Shown here: one piece after another, positions 23,347 to 35,141 of the stretch
Position numbering within the stretch: position 1 is the first letter of the stretch
Layout: the number at the start of each line of letters is the position of its first letter
NCBI GenBank assembly: GCA_036426205.1
Contig: CM071574.1
Span: 12,282,892-12,346,891, forward strand
Reading direction: 5' to 3'
Length of the DNA stretch: 64,000 nt
DNA from: Ascaphus truei
Taxonomy: Eukaryota > Chordata > Amphibia > Anura > Ascaphidae
The notes under the pieces: model-generated
Databases searched by the model: none
Told to the model about the DNA's origin: nothing
What the model saw: the letters and a program-made list of their open reading frames with translations, nothing else
Translations under genes and position numbers: made by a program

Positions 23347-23411
23347 GTAAATGAAAATAAAGAAGGGGTTTTAAATCAAACCAAAATTACAGACAGAGGA
23401 AAGAAGTTAAG
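23347..23411 (+). CDS. ARHGAP15: ARHGAP15 exon, start of the PH domain
   Basis: A 65-bp exon with acceptor ccttctgtag and donor gtattg. It reads in phase 0 from the previous exon and leaves two bases (AG) of an Arg codon, completed by the G that opens the exon at 32981. It encodes KEGVLNQTKITDRGKKLR, corresponding to the first strand of the PH domain in human ARHGAP15 (as I recall it, EGYLQKAKI...GKKLR). Val replaces the usual Tyr in EGYL. The PH domain binds phosphoinositides and recruits the protein to membranes; the basic GKKLRK stretch near the end belongs to that binding loop. Confidence 0.9.
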
Positions 23412-23889
23412 GTATTGTCCATTTTCTATTTTCACATTGAGTGTATTACAGTTGCATGTGATATAAAGTTGTTAAAATCATTAATCCATATATGGGATGT
23501 TGTGTCTGGGTCGTGAGACAGCAGCTGTGAAAGACAAGACATTACTGGACAAGTATAAGTGACATTGTTAGTATTCTGAAGCTGTTTCCAAAGGACAAGC
23601 TGTGTTACTTGTTTTTTCATGGTTATTGCAGTGTAGTGCCACCTGGTGCTCAATGTGTAGAATACAAGTTTTATAGTCAAGTCGATCACAGGCAAATTCT
23701 CCCCAACCTTTATTATTCCTAATAGTATTACTGGTATCCTGAATCTTTTTGTGTGGGACTCAATGAAAAAATGGCTACTGTATAATTTACAAACAATGTT
23801 TTCAAGACGCCTTTCGATATTGGAAATACGTAATAATATAAGGCCGGCATCTTTTTAGTATGTTTTAAGCAAATAAAAATACAACTTGT

Positions 23890-24110
23890 GAGCACATATT
23901 TCTTAGCATCCAGTGCTTCCATTGCAATCAGGGATTCTGGGTAATGACATGCAAATGAGCACACAGTGTCATCTTTTTCTTTTTGTCCATTTTAACATTG
24001 ACCCCTATAAGTTTATGCCTGCCGTATTACACACCTTTTCAGCACAGCCTGGGTTAAAGAAATGCACAGCCAGTAAACGAGGAACCAGAGCAAGACAAGA
24101 GCGAGGTGGG
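23890..24110 (-). mobile_element. Hammerhead-family repeat, truncated copy
   Basis: The reverse complement matches the body of the family (gcatttgcatgtcattacccagaatccc-like blocks, in pieces). It stops before the ribozyme region. Only the part downstream of the hammerhead is kept. Confidence 0.6.
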
Positions 24111-24119
24111 TTAGAGGAG

Positions 24120-24221
24120 AGATATATATATATATAGATATGATATATATAATATAGATATATATATATATTATAGATATATATATATATATATATTATA
24201 TTATATATATATATATATATG
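24120..24221. repeat. (TA)n microsatellite
   Basis: About 100 bp of TA-rich repeat. The next palindromic element begins directly at its right edge, and another TA run lies at the far side of that element. Confidence 0.9.
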
Positions 24222-24575
24222 ATCATAAAATAACGTTACCGTTCCAGGATTGGTAAACAAGAGACAGCACTCAATGTTGAAAATCAAAGTGTATTAGTGA
24301 AAGCAAAAATACATCCAGAAACAACGTTTCGGTCCTACAGAATGGGACCTTCTCAAGGGGATACAAAAAGTATGCATGAGGAAGGTCCCATTCTGTAGGA
24401 CCGAAACGTTGGGTTTCTGGATGTATTTTTGCTTTCACTAATACACTTTGATTTTCAACATTGAGTGCTGTCTCTTGTTTACCAATACTTGGAACGGTAA
24501 CGTATAACTACATTCTCTATATGGGACATGTACCTGTGGCTTACCAGCACCTATTAGAGTGCCAACTGCCTTATC
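24222..24575 (+). mobile_element. Palindromic element with hammerhead-like motif, copy d
   Basis: Inverted arms at about 24232-24352 and 24375-24500 around a short spacer, then a tail to about 24575. TA repeats on both sides hide the target duplication. The right arm reads ATGAGGA, hairpin AGGTCC/GGACC, GAAAC. In the left arm, on the other strand, the core reads TTGAGAA with the same hairpin. Confidence 0.75.
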
Positions 24576-24779
24576 TGACTATATATATATATATAATATG
24601 AGGTTTTATGGATCTCTTATATGGAATACAAATTTGTGATTTGTTTTAAAATTCAGCGGAGGCTCTTTTTAATCCTGTTCAAAAACAGATCCAAAACTAA
24701 GGGATAAATCGGTATTAAATATATTAATGAAAAATATAAATGTGGAGTTGTTTAAATTGGCTTAACTAGTTTTTTTGTT

Positions 24780-25530
24780 TTTTTTTTAAACATATTTTTA
24801 TTTGTTTTGTGAAATAAAGTAGGGGGTGGGGTACACAATGAAAAGAAAGAAAGAAATGTGATGGACTTTTCAGAATGTAACTTATAACCAGATAGAGTTC
24901 CAAACCTTTCTATGGTCTTCTTTAAATTTGGGAGAGAGGTAACAGGGTTTGTTAAAGTTAAAAGAACATCTGCATAAAGAGAAAGTTTAGAAGAATTAGG
25001 ACGAAATGTTATTCCCATAATATCTGGATTTTTCATGATCATGCATGCTAGAGGTACTATTGTAAAGCTGAAAAGAGGGGGGATAGAGGGCAACCTTGTT
25101 GCGTGCCACTTGCAGTTTGTATTACCTCCGTAACTATCACCTCCAGACATTTGAAGTATGGCCAAGGTTTTTTTTTTATTGAGGGCAAGTATACCAGTGA
25201 GATAATTCCCTTTTAAGCCAAACTCCTCCATAGATTTCCCAGGGAACGGCCAGCTGATTTTGTCAAACGCCTTCTTGGAGTCTAGGCTGAAAATAAAAAT
25301 GTTAATATTCTCCTTGTGAGCATAGTTAATAACATTAATGATCTTCCTTTTGTTGTCTGAGGCTTGACACTCACTGATGAAACCGACCTGACTACAATGG
25401 ATCAATTTGGCACATTTTCTGCTCCTTTATATGAGATGCTAAAGTTATCAGACTTCCCCTAACAGAGGCCTTGTGGGCTTCCCATAGGGAAGAGTAATTT
25501 TTTTAATTGATACAGTTCTGTGCCAGTTTT
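24780..25530 (-). pseudogene. L1/Tx1-type LINE, reverse transcriptase fragment
   Basis: A minus-strand frame matches L1-like reverse transcriptase: QVGFISECQASDNKRKIINV, LDSKKAFDKISWPF, then SLYADVLLTLTNPVTSLPNL. The catalytic YADD is YADV, so it is inactive. Beyond the Met-side end the strand continues as WEAHKASVRGSLITLASHIK, the segment that normally lies well before RT. An internal deletion therefore joins the two parts. The 3' end is at the left, in a T-rich stretch. Confidence 0.75.
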
Positions 25531-26165
25531 AGTACCAGGCAATATAAGAGCCGGGGTGGATTTATCACAGCCTCTCGACCGGAAAACCTGGAGAAAAACT
25601 TGTGAGATTACCTTTTCTTATGGGAATCTACCATTAGTTTTGCAGATTAGAGACTTTGATAACTAGAACTGATATTCTCCTATAGTATAAGATAAATTGT
25701 AGTAACATGAATACACAGAATGCACTCAAGCATGCAACAAAAGCAGTTGTGTGCAACAGTAAAAGCCTATTGGGATTGTTACATTGTATGGAGGGCTTCC
25801 TAGAATCCAGTAAGATAATATGGTTTCTGCTGTTCTAGGTTTTCAATAATAAACACATTTTTTTTTAGATATTTCTTTACTTTATATTTACATTTGAGTC
25901 TGTATGATTTTAACGCTGATATTCAGTTATCCAATGTCACTATTATTCCATAGGTCTTCTCCAGGACCTGGCATCATACATACATTTTCTATCTGTCTCC
26001 TTATGTACTTAGTTTGGATTCAGTGATACAGAACATAATTCATGTGATCTGAACAGCACACACTGTAAAAAGCATGGTAAATGTTTTCTCAGGGGTTTGT
26101 TCTAAGATGAAGACTATAGCATGTGCATTAAAGGTTTTGCATGCACACCTATCCAGAGTTTACAA
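25531..26165. other. No gene seen
   Basis: AT-rich intronic DNA. Up to about 25680 it may include more of the L1, too eroded to assign. Confidence 0.3.
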
Positions 26166-27435
26166 CATATATTAATGTACTAGCTGAGAGACCTGGCGTT
26201 GCCTGGGATTAAAATTTTGCGCTTCCTCCTCTCTCCACTCCCCCTGTCTCTTTCTCCGCTCCCCCTCTCTCTCTGCTCACCCCCCCCCTGACGCCACTCG
26301 GATCCAACCCCCCCCCCCCCCTGTGCAACTCCGGTCTCCCCGCCCACCCCTCAGCTGAGAGACCCGGATGTAAATCCCTAATAATTGTTTGGTGAGGTGG
26401 TGAATCTTGGGTGGGGGGGTGGTGAATCTTGGGAGGGGGTGTGTGAATCTTGGGTGGGTGTGTGGAGGTGTGAATCTTGGGTGGGTGTGTGAGGGGGGTG
26501 AATCTTGGGTGGGTGTGTGAGGGGGGGTGAATCTTGGGTGGGTGTGAGGGGGGGTGAATCTTGGGTGGGTGTGTGTGGGGGGGTGAATCTTGGGGGTGAA
26601 TCTTTGAATCGTAGGTGGGTGGGGGGTGAATCATGGGGTGGGGGGGCTGAATGCCACCCAAGATTCAGGACGGACATTCTGTATTGACGGAGTGGAAACC
26701 GCACTTTCCCCTCGCCGCGCCCTGCGGGACATCTGTCAGCCCTCCTCCAGATCCCCGCCACCAGCTCCAGCACCTCGGCCAGCTCTCCCACCTTCATGTG
26801 CTGGCTGCAGCCGGGCACCGTGAAGATCTCCCCGCTCTCCCGCAGCAGCACCCGCACCCGGTATCAGCCCTCGCAATGGCCGGAGGAGCGGGCCTTCAGC
26901 AGGTGTGGGGACCAGCTGGGGAACGCTGTGTGAATCGGGGAACAGCATGGCAACTCCACAATGACTTCGCGCCAGAACCGCCCGGGCTAGGCCGCACTGT
27001 GTACATCCTCCAGGGAGACGCGTCGCCATCTAACGGGAGCATTGTGTGCATGTGCAATGAGCTGCGGGTGAGGGGGGGTGGGGGAGGAGCCGGCAGGGAG
27101 GTGAGCTGCGGGTGAGGGGGGGTGATGGAGGGAGCCGGCGGGGAGGTGAGCTGGGGGGGTGATGGGTGGGGGGAGATGGGGGAGCCGGCGGTCCGGGCCG
27201 CTGGGTGCATGTGTGTGGCAGTTGGGTGAGGCTGAGGGGCACGGTGAGCTGCGAGTGAGGAGGAGAAGAGAGTGGCAGTTGGATGACGTCATAGAGCCAC
27301 GCAGGCCAATGAGAGGCGTGCTGGCGGGGCAGGGATACGGACCAATTTGATTGGCCAGAGGCTGAGTGACAGACCCACGGACCAATCAGATTCACCACAT
27401 CTACTATTAACCCCACAAATTTCAATTTTATATAT
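26166..27435. repeat. GC-rich repeat with internal minisatellites
   Basis: Starts with tagctgagagacctggcg, part of which recurs at 26352, and ends in an AT-rich cacaaatttcaattttat segment. It contains a minisatellite of about 29 bp (unit around ggtgaatcttgggtgggtgt, 26390-26645) and a second G-rich array (27060-27185, around ggtgagctgcgggtgagg). The proline- and histidine-rich open frames come from these arrays. The long G-runs could form G-quadruplexes. Transposon class not determined. Confidence 0.6.
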
Positions 27436-28110
27436 TAAGATTTGTCAATTTTGTGCCACAGTGCACGAATGGAGGAATATATTTACAGATTTTATTTGAA
27501 TCTAAAATGTACATTATATGTATATCATGGACTGCACACCTTGGAATGGATTTATCAAAGGTTGGATGGATCAGACAATTGCAAAAAAAGACCCAATTTG
27601 CCTCATTTTAAATGACAACACACAGACAAGTGCTCTACCTAAATATAGTGTTAACCTATATTGTCTTATTATTAACACCCAGTGACAAAAATAGTAATTA
27701 GTACAATGTGAAATAAAAATAAAATACACTTCAAATCTAATATCAAAACAGGATTCCCCTATGGATCCTTGAATCTTGTTAATTAATCCAACCAACTACG
27801 ACGCTAATAAAATATTGGAAATATGAATGTCACAAAGAGTTTCAAATGTATTTAAAAAATAAATTCCTGCTGCCTGGACAGATTCTCTCAAAATCCAAAA
27901 CTTGATGCTTAAAACAATGGGTCTCCCTGGCCCAGATGTTTAAAACAAGCAGATTATAAAGAGAGGGAAAGAAGAGATGACAAGGGGAAAAAAACCATGT
28001 GGAGTGGTATAATCAGATGGTGGTTCCCTTACTAATATAAATAACTACAGTATTGGACACTCAAACTCTTGAACTGTGGAACGCACCCAAAGTTCAACAG
28101 TGTGAGTGTC
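27436..28110. other. No gene seen
   Basis: Single-copy AT-rich intronic DNA; nothing recognised. Confidence 0.4.
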
Positions 28111-28119
28111 CATCTACAT

Positions 28120-28315
28120 CAGTGTTGGCCAACTCCAGTCCTCAAGGGCCACCAGCAGATCAGGTTTTCAGGATATCCCTGCTTCAGCACATGTCGCTCA
28201 ATCAGTGGCTTAGTCAGTAAGACTGAGCCATTGATTGAGTCATCTGTGCTGAAGCAGAGATATCCTGAAACCTGTCCTGTTGGTGGTCCTTAAGGACTGG
28301 TGTTGGCCACCCCTG
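28120..28315. mobile_element. hAT-type MITE, family 1
   Basis: A 196-bp element with nearly symmetrical arms (cagtgttggccaactccagt against actggtgttggccacccctg). It is flanked by a perfect 8-bp duplication, atctacat (28112-28119 and 28316-28323). Confidence 0.9.
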
Positions 28316-28463
28316 ATCTACATTGTTGTGTATTAGTAAGGTAACCATCATCTGAATATGCCATACCACAGGCATTGTTCCCTTGCCGTCTCTTCTTTCC
28401 CTCTCTATATGAGCCACATAAGGCTAAGAACATCTGCGGCAAGGAGGACCATTTATCAAGCAA

Positions 28464-28590
28464 CGATTTGCATAATGTTTGCATAATGACTCAATTGATT
28501 TTGCAATAGGATGTGATGACATAATATTTTTGATATCATGATATGAGTCACAAATTGACTCAATGTCATTATGCAAAATAATGCAAATGG
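28464..28590. repeat. Imperfect inverted repeat
   Basis: gcataatgactcaattga and a partial reverse complement (tgactcaatgtcattatgc) flank an AT-rich spacer. It may be a small MITE; no duplication was identified. Confidence 0.4.
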
Positions 28591-29371
28591 TATCATTTTT
28601 GTACACTATTTGTGCCGCTGCTTACTTTATGTGTAAATGACCCTCATCACAAAGGGCAGCCAGATAAAGAACCTGAGGCAAATGAGTCCATAAGACCCGT
28701 AACAACTAAATTAAGTAAGAATAAGTTACTTTTTAGTCTGCAAATTATTCTGTAACGTATCCTCGGTAATAACTGTGCATGATTTGGATTAAAAATAATA
28801 AATTAGATGAAGTTAAGGTTTTCCCTCTGACAAACGTACTTGATTTATAATTATTTCTTCATGCCAATAATCTCCACTCACATGTATCAGATTAGCTCCA
28901 TTGTTCATACTCAGCAAATTTGTTTTTTATGTAGAAAGCTTACAGTATGTGGATGTTACTCCTGTGGGTATAAATAACGTAAGATGTTCCCAATTCCTTC
29001 TGTACTATATCCAAGAGCCACCTCCATTGAATATAAATGAGCACCAAAAGGGTTTGGCATCCTGCCTAAATCCATTGACAATATTTGTATACATCATTTT
29101 AGCTAGTATGTAAACTGATGGCATTTATCACTCAGACATCTGTGAGTTCAACAAGACAAAGGGCCAAACTTACAGTGGCCATTATCATAAGGGCTGCATT
29201 TATTGACCCATTACATTATGTTTGTGGATAGAAATGTTGTCAGAAATATATTGTGAAGGGTGGTTATTACTCCTACAACCAAATGTTTTGTACTGTAAGA
29301 ATAACAAAGCATATCTAAAATGGTTCACCTGTAGGCCAATAGGATACTTCCTTACAACTGGGTCTATAAAG

Positions 29372-29560
29372 CAAGAGTGGCCAACTTCAGTCCACAAGGG
29401 CCACCAACAGGTCAGGTTTTAAGGATATCCCTTCTTCAGCACATTTGGCTCAATTAGTGGCTCAGTGATTGAGCCATTGATTGAGCACCTGTGCTGAAGC
29501 AGGGATATCCCTAATACCTGGCTGTTGGTGGCCCCTGAGGACTGAAGTTGGCCACTCCTG
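29372..29560. mobile_element. hAT-type MITE, family 1
   Basis: Same family as the element at 28120. Near-identical flanks (gtctataaag at the left, gtctaaaag at the right) suggest an 8-bp duplication with a small indel. Confidence 0.8.
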
Positions 29561-29704
29561 GTCTAAAAGATGTAGCAGTTTCTTCTGTTATTTCTCATCT
29601 AAATGCTTAAAAACACTGTATCACATTTATTGGCGAAAGTATAATTTTAAAATGTTTCCCTTTCTATATTTTTGCCGAAAACAAATGTAGCCCTCTTTCC
29701 AACA

Positions 29705-30760
29705 CTCTAGAGTGACTACGGGTACTGCACACACCTGTTGGCTCAAGGAGATCTGGGCCTCCACTTGCTGGGAGCCTGGGGTAAGGGTTATCTTATTGGC
29801 AGCGCCTCCACTTACCCAGGATCCCCATTGCGTAAGATTCCCCTGGGTAAGAACAATAGCAACTCACATCAGATTGTATCTGTTTATTATAACGTACGGA
29901 TAAACCCTTATCACATAGCCATGGCAAGAACACATATAACATATCATCAACCGCTTATACTCTAACACTAGTGGCTCGGCCACTCTCATAAGGAGAAATG
30001 TCACTGTCCCATCACTGCGTGCCCCCACACTGTGTCCATGTAACTGTATTATGTATATAGGCTCAGTCCTTTGGCCACTCCACTTAGTGTCCCCAAAGAG
30101 TGTTCCCTAAGGCGGGATCAGCGCCTGTTGACTGGTGTTGGTGCACTTTAGTAAATACCTTCCGGTCACTGCGGTGACCAGTAACAACTTCAAAAAGGAT
30201 CCGCCGATCCAGTGCAGTCTCTCCGATTTCACGATGCACAGCAGCCTGATCCCAGATGACTAGCACCAACCTCCGCTCTGCACGCTTTGTCCCTATCTGC
30301 TATACAGTAAGGGCTGATGTAGCTATCACTACATGGCGTCCCTGAAGCACCACAATCTACTTTGACTCCGGGAATATCCTGGGGCCTACGGGGAAGATCT
30401 AACCTATGCAGGTGGGTCACGGACCCCTGCACCCACACTACCTCTTCCCTTGCTCCTCCAGTGCCCTCTAACTAGCCTGGTCTCTCCCACACGCTTCCCT
30501 TTCCTGCCTCCCGCGAATCCGGCCCTCCTATTCACTCAATAGCGTCAGGTGACTTTTCTAAGGCTCTTGGGAGTTGTAGTTACTGGCTGAGCCTCTTCCT
30601 TATTGGCCCACCGTTCGTGCGCTTGCACGGCGCATGCGTGACCTCTCGCCGCTCTAACAGTGCTCATAACTATTACGCAATAACATGGCGGTGCCCTATG
30701 CTACCGGGCCGCCGCGGAACCTTCTAATACTTCCTCTGGAGACACACTGCAGCAAAGAGA
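29705..30760. mobile_element. LTR-like repeat, copy 1
   Basis: A diverged relative of the 1.14-kb repeat at 37.73-38.87 kb. They share ctcaaggagatctg near the left end and a GC-rich right half with aacatggcggtgccc. A reverse-strand AATAAA-type signal lies in the left half, so it may be an LTR on the minus strand. Ends were not fixed. Confidence 0.5.
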
Positions 30761-31325
30761 AGCAAACTAAAACATCCCTACACAAATATGAAAGTATATT
30801 TAAGAAGTGAAAATGGCTTCCTATACATACATCTAAACCTACATCTATGCCTAGATATATTTGCCTATTCTACCTTCTTGTGGATATGATAATAGCTAAT
30901 GTTCTTTGCTGTCAATGAGTACATACCGTTATATACTGTACGTACAATACTTAGGGCTGACAATGTGTACAAAGTCCCTCAAACAAGTTTATACTGTACA
31001 AAAGTCATAACTCATTGGGCAATGTAACAGCTACAGGAGGGTTTTCTTTTAATGAATGGAGATGGATACTGTAAGTCCAAACAATCTCACTGAATCTGTC
31101 ATCCCTACCCAAGGCCACCGACAGGGGGGGGGGGGGAGGGGATAACCAGCACTACTGGGTTTAAACTTTAGGGTGCCTCCTTCCTACACTCAATATCTGC
31201 AGGCAGGGAAGGGGAAAGCCCTTCCTCCCTACAGAGAATGCAGTGGGTGTAGCTTCAGTATGGGGACAGAGCCCTGGGGAGAGCAGAGGAGAACTGGGCT
31301 GGAGCATGTACCAGAGACCAGCTTA
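30761..31325. other. No gene seen
   Basis: Single-copy DNA with a G-run near 31124. Nothing recognised. Confidence 0.4.
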
Positions 31326-31329
31326 AAAA

Positions 31330-31870
31330 GGTGGAAGGAAGGATCAGATGAGGGGGAGAAAGACATGCTGGGGGTGGGGAGAGGAGAGAGAGAGAAAGAC
31401 ATGCTGGGGAGAGAGCAAAACATGATGGAAGGGTGAGAGGAGAAAAAAAGAGAAAGACATGCTGGGGGGAAGATGGGGGGAGAGGAGAGAGCAAGACATG
31501 CAATGGGGAGAGGAGAGATAAAGACCTGCTGGGGTGGAAGATGGGGGGAGAGGAGAGAAAAAGACATACTGGGGAGGAAGAGGAGAGTGAAAGCATGCTG
31601 GAGAGGAGAGAGAAATACATGCTAGGGGGAAGATGGGGGGAGAGGAGGGAGAAACAGATGCTGGGGGAATATGGGGGAGAGGAGAGAGAAAGACATGCTG
31701 GGGGGAGAAGAGAGAGAAATACATGCTGGGGGGAAGATGGGGGATAGGAGAGAGAAAGATATGCTGGGAGGAAAGATGGGGAGAGAGGAGAGAGAAAGAT
31801 GAGCTTGGAGTGAAGATGGGGGAAAGGGAGAAAATTGAGAAAAAGGGTAAGGAAAGAAGAGAAATATGAG
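31330..31870 (+). repeat. Purine-rich minisatellite
   Basis: About 540 bp almost free of pyrimidines on the plus strand. It is built from irregular copies of a unit around gagaggagagagaaagacatg plus a G-rich spacer (about 28-40 bp). The long open frames on either strand are artefacts of the repeat. Confidence 0.85.
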
Positions 31871-32299
31871 AGTTGGGCATAACAGAGAGACGAGAAAAAG
31901 ATGAATGACAGTGAGAGGGTGGGATTTCATTTTGTTTGTATTTGTTGTGCAGTTGGATATTTGGGTGAATTTTGTGGGATTTTCTTTGGTTCCTTTTTAA
32001 ATGGTAGGGCTAGTAGTCTTAGGATTATTTAAAATAATAAATTCCAGGGTCTCATTAACCCTGAAGATTATAGGGAACATTTTTGTCAATGAGGTAAGTA
32101 TTTTTTTTCCTCAATTGCCCCATTGGTGCTATATGGTCTACTTAGGCTATCCTTGAGAAGATAGAGAGAGCCATCTGTGTTGCTCAAAGGCAGTCCACCC
32201 GATGACAAGGAGCCTGATGTAATAGTAATAGGAGACAAGCGGAGCATGAGGAGGGAGTGATAGTTGGAGAGAGAACTGCTAGAAAGTCTGTGACAAATA

Positions 32300-32640
32300 A
32301 AGTATCAGCTGCACAGTATACAGTATGTGGGATCGGTGTGGAGTTGCTGGTACTCACTAATGATGCCGTCCTCCGTTGCTCTCGCTCTCTCTCCCCGTGT
32401 CCCTCCCCAGGAGGGATAGTGACGTCACTCCCCGGCGCAGGCACGATCCGAAAGCAGCAGAAACAGAGTTGAAGATCGATGCCGCAGCCGCTCCAAAGGA
32501 CTGGGACTCACCAGAGGGAATTTAAAAACTGAAAATATTTATTGAACTACTTAAAAAAGGACACTCAGGACATACAAAAATAGGGAAACGTCCTCCCACG
32601 CGTTTCGGGCATAGACTGCCCTTTCTCAAGGAGTGTCCTT
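32300..32640 (-). mobile_element. Hammerhead-like element without a long inverted arm, copy e
   Basis: On the minus strand, CTCC, TTGAGAA, hairpin AGGGC/GCCC, GAAAC, GCGT and GGAG lie at 32592-32627. A tail follows leftwards, related to the fragment at 39.23-39.53 kb. Only a short inverted match (caaggagtgtccttgag) remains at the right end. It is in the intron just upstream of the exon at 32981. Confidence 0.65.
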
Positions 32641-32980
32641 GAGAAAACCTAGGTAACCTCATTGGCATTCAAGGGCTTTATAACATATATATGCTTTGAT
32701 TGAAGCACTTAGGGCTAAGCGATAAGGCACCCTACATCACTTTACTGTAGGTAATTGGACAGTAAGTTGCCTTATGGTTTAGAAACGATTAGTAAATACG
32801 GCCTACAGTGTTACTTGGAATGGCCACAACATATTTCTGATATTAATACTCACGGTTTATTACATCTTGAGCAGATAGTTTTTTCTGACGGTTTAAAGTA
32901 CCTGTTTTTGCTGGAGCATTTAAAGTTACTTAGGAGTTTTCCACTAGTTACTGTAACGATACTTTTGCATTTGTTTCTAG

Positions 32981-33068
32981 GAAAAATTGGACTACATCTT
33001 ACATTGTGCTTTCTGGACGAAAACTGGAGATCTATAAAGAATCCAAGGAACAAGCTGTATCAAATTTG
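32981..33068 (+). CDS. ARHGAP15: ARHGAP15 exon, PH domain core
   Basis: An 88-bp exon with acceptor ttgtttctag and donor gtgggt. Its first G completes the Arg codon begun at 23410-23411, and it ends in phase 0. It encodes KNWTTSYIVLSGRKLEIY, then KESKEQAVSNL. This is the second and third strands of the PH domain, with the Asn-Trp-x-x-Ser-(Trp/Tyr) pattern shared by ARHGAP9, 12, 15 and 27. The KESK(E/Q)QA(V/L)SN run is specific to ARHGAP15 within that group, as far as I recall. No frameshift or stop is present. Confidence 0.93.
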
Positions 33069-33928
33069 GTGGGTATATACTGTATGATTTCTGTTCATAC
33101 AATATATAAAATTGCTGATTTATGTTTAAAAACACACGAAGATGTAATTATGCTGGAGTACATTGGGAGCAATTATTTAGTAAGCCTTAAATAAGACTTT
33201 AATCAGATAAAAGGGATGTCTTCAAGTTACTGTCTCCATGTTAGGGATGCATTTAAGGCATAATTATAAAAGGAAGGCAATGCTAATGTGAAAACATTTA
33301 AAGTCTGCAAAGTAGTGTTTTATCCTGTGTGTAATGTGACACCCACTATATAAAGCCAACATCTTGGAATATTTCGTTTGATTCCATCTAATGTAGCTAA
33401 TGTAATTTCTGAGGCAAGCAGTTACTGCAAATTTTACTTTGTACTTTTCTTTATTGTGCCTGAGGAGAGGCCACTGATCTTAGTCTTCAGAGATGTGACA
33501 GATTAAGTTGCACAGACAATTCTGGCATGTATACTTATATAACCCAAGATACAATGCTGCTAAAGTTGGCAAACCTCTGCATGGCATTAAAAGGGAGAAC
33601 AAGTCAATGTGAGTAGGATAGTATGGATAGCACAGGGACACATTTGACAGAGTCCCATTGTGAAGGATACCCAAGGCTGGATCAAACCTGCCATACCTTA
33701 TTGAAATGATGGGTGCCTTGGAAGGTGCTCTTTGGGCAGGAGTCACTTATAATAAGCTATTTTACATTTGGCAGGTGACAAATAGCTTTTTAGTCTGGGC
33801 TGCCAAGAGTATCTGTCATAACATATTTCTCTTTATAGAAGAAATAAAATAATAAAGATGAAGCATAAAATAAAATGATACTTTATCATTGTCGCTGAGC
33901 TGTGTGTGTGTGTCTATATATATATACA
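33069..33928 (+). other. ARHGAP15: ARHGAP15 intron, 5' part
   Basis: Single-copy intron sequence with no recognised repeat until the short GT run near 33900. Nothing else seen. Confidence 0.5.
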
Positions 33929-33929
33929 G

Positions 33930-34255
33930 CCTTGAAATTTGCAAAGCCAGTACAACGAACCTCGCACTGATGAGACCCATTAAGGTTGAAACATGTCTGT
34001 GAATGGTTTCTCTGGCTTTGCATCTGATTCCCATGCTGTGCTTAAAAGCTGTGTTAACAGCAAGTATTAGCTTATAAGGGTTCCATGAAAAGATGGACTT
34101 CAGGCAAAACGTGAAATGGTGTGCTCATTTGCATGTCATTTCCCAGAATCCCTTGCTGCAGTGGAAGCACTGTATGATAGGTGATGGTGAAAGACAGGGT
34201 TGCAGACCTGTCTAAGAAATGTGAATGCGCTCACAAGTGATCTTTTTATTTGCTC
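33930..34255 (+). mobile_element. Hammerhead-bearing repeat, copy 2 (best preserved)
   Basis: Same family as 22.61-22.96 kb. The fold region is followed by the shared blocks gctgtgttaacagcaag, gctcatttgcatgtcatttc and gcagtggaagcactgtatg. Simple sequence lies at both ends: TA/GT on the left and CA/CAA on the right. It is non-coding and sits in the ARHGAP15 intron between the exons at 32981 and 36274, in sense orientation. Confidence 0.8.
33941..34021 (+). ncRNA. Type I hammerhead ribozyme, canonical core
   Basis: All core elements are present in order. Stem I strand AACC-TCGCA is 33958-33966 and core CTGATGA is 33967-33973. Stem II GACC/GGTT with loop CATTAA is 33974-33987. GAAA is 33988-33991. 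A two-pair stem III (AC/GT around AT) is followed by cleavage base C at 33997. The return strand TGTGA-(AT bulge)-GGTT is 33998-34008. An outer 10-bp perfect pairing (GCAAAGCCAG 33941-33950 with CTGGCTTTGC 34012-34021) extends stem I. The predicted cut is after C33997. The closing pair of stem II is a G-U wobble, the only weak point. It is in the sense strand of an ARHGAP15 intron. Activity is inferred from structure, not shown. Confidence 0.85.
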
Positions 34256-34261
34256 TATATA

Positions 34262-34295
34262 CACACACCAACAACAACAACAACAACAACAACAT
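34262..34295 (+). repeat. (CAA)n microsatellite
   Basis: About nine CAA repeats directly after the hammerhead-bearing repeat. Confidence 0.95.
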
Positions 34296-35141
34296 GGGGA
34301 AATATGTTGGCAAAGCTTGCAATTTATTTAAATGAACATCAGAAATATCAAATTGATTTGACCATTGTCAACGGTAGCGTGTAGGCGCGTTTCTGAACAA
34401 ATGTGATATAAAAATTATGATAGGCCAACATAAACCTGTGCAATGTTATTTCACAACTTACAGCATCTACACATATACCGCAAGGGAAAAATAGTTACTT
34501 GCATTTTGTACTGAAATTAAAAATGGCTAGCACACTTTAGTGAACAAGTTTTTTTTAAAGTAGTGCTAGCCAATAGTATTCAATCAAATTTACATAAATA
34601 TAGTGTGTTCTTACTATATTCTAATAACTTAACGCCAATACAATTTACTGGTGTGTAAAATAATATAAAGTATTTTAATGTAACATTTCAGCTTTTCAAC
34701 GCACAACACTTTTAATCTTAACAAAACTTTTAGTTTTAACTAGACATGATAAGATACTATTATAAACTAGACATGATAAGTTATTATTATAAAGCAGAAG
34801 TGCAGAAAGATATTGCTAAAAAGAAATGTCATAAAATGTTGACATAATTTTATTCCTGGGTAGACATTTGTTTAAGTTGATGAAGCTAATGTAATGTTTC
34901 TTAATAGGATTTTTTTCTGCATACTGTATTTTTATCTAGTTAGCAATGATAAATATCAAACCCTTTATTAAAAAATAATGTATACTGTTATCTATTTTTT
35001 ATAAAAGCAAAGAGCTCAACCCTTATCAAAAATAATAATGTAGCCAGTATTTGTTTTGAAATATCTATGTGATACTATTATACATTATAGTTAGATACTA
35101 ATTTACTTATGACATATTTCCAGTGAATGCTTTGTATGGAT

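Noticed and set aside
26209..27425. Proline/histidine-rich open frames on both strands
   Set aside because: They follow the G-rich minisatellite periods and the frame changes with the repeat; not genes.
31229..31930. Long serine/proline-rich frames opposite the purine tract
   Set aside because: Composition comes from the minisatellite; no start, splice or domain evidence.
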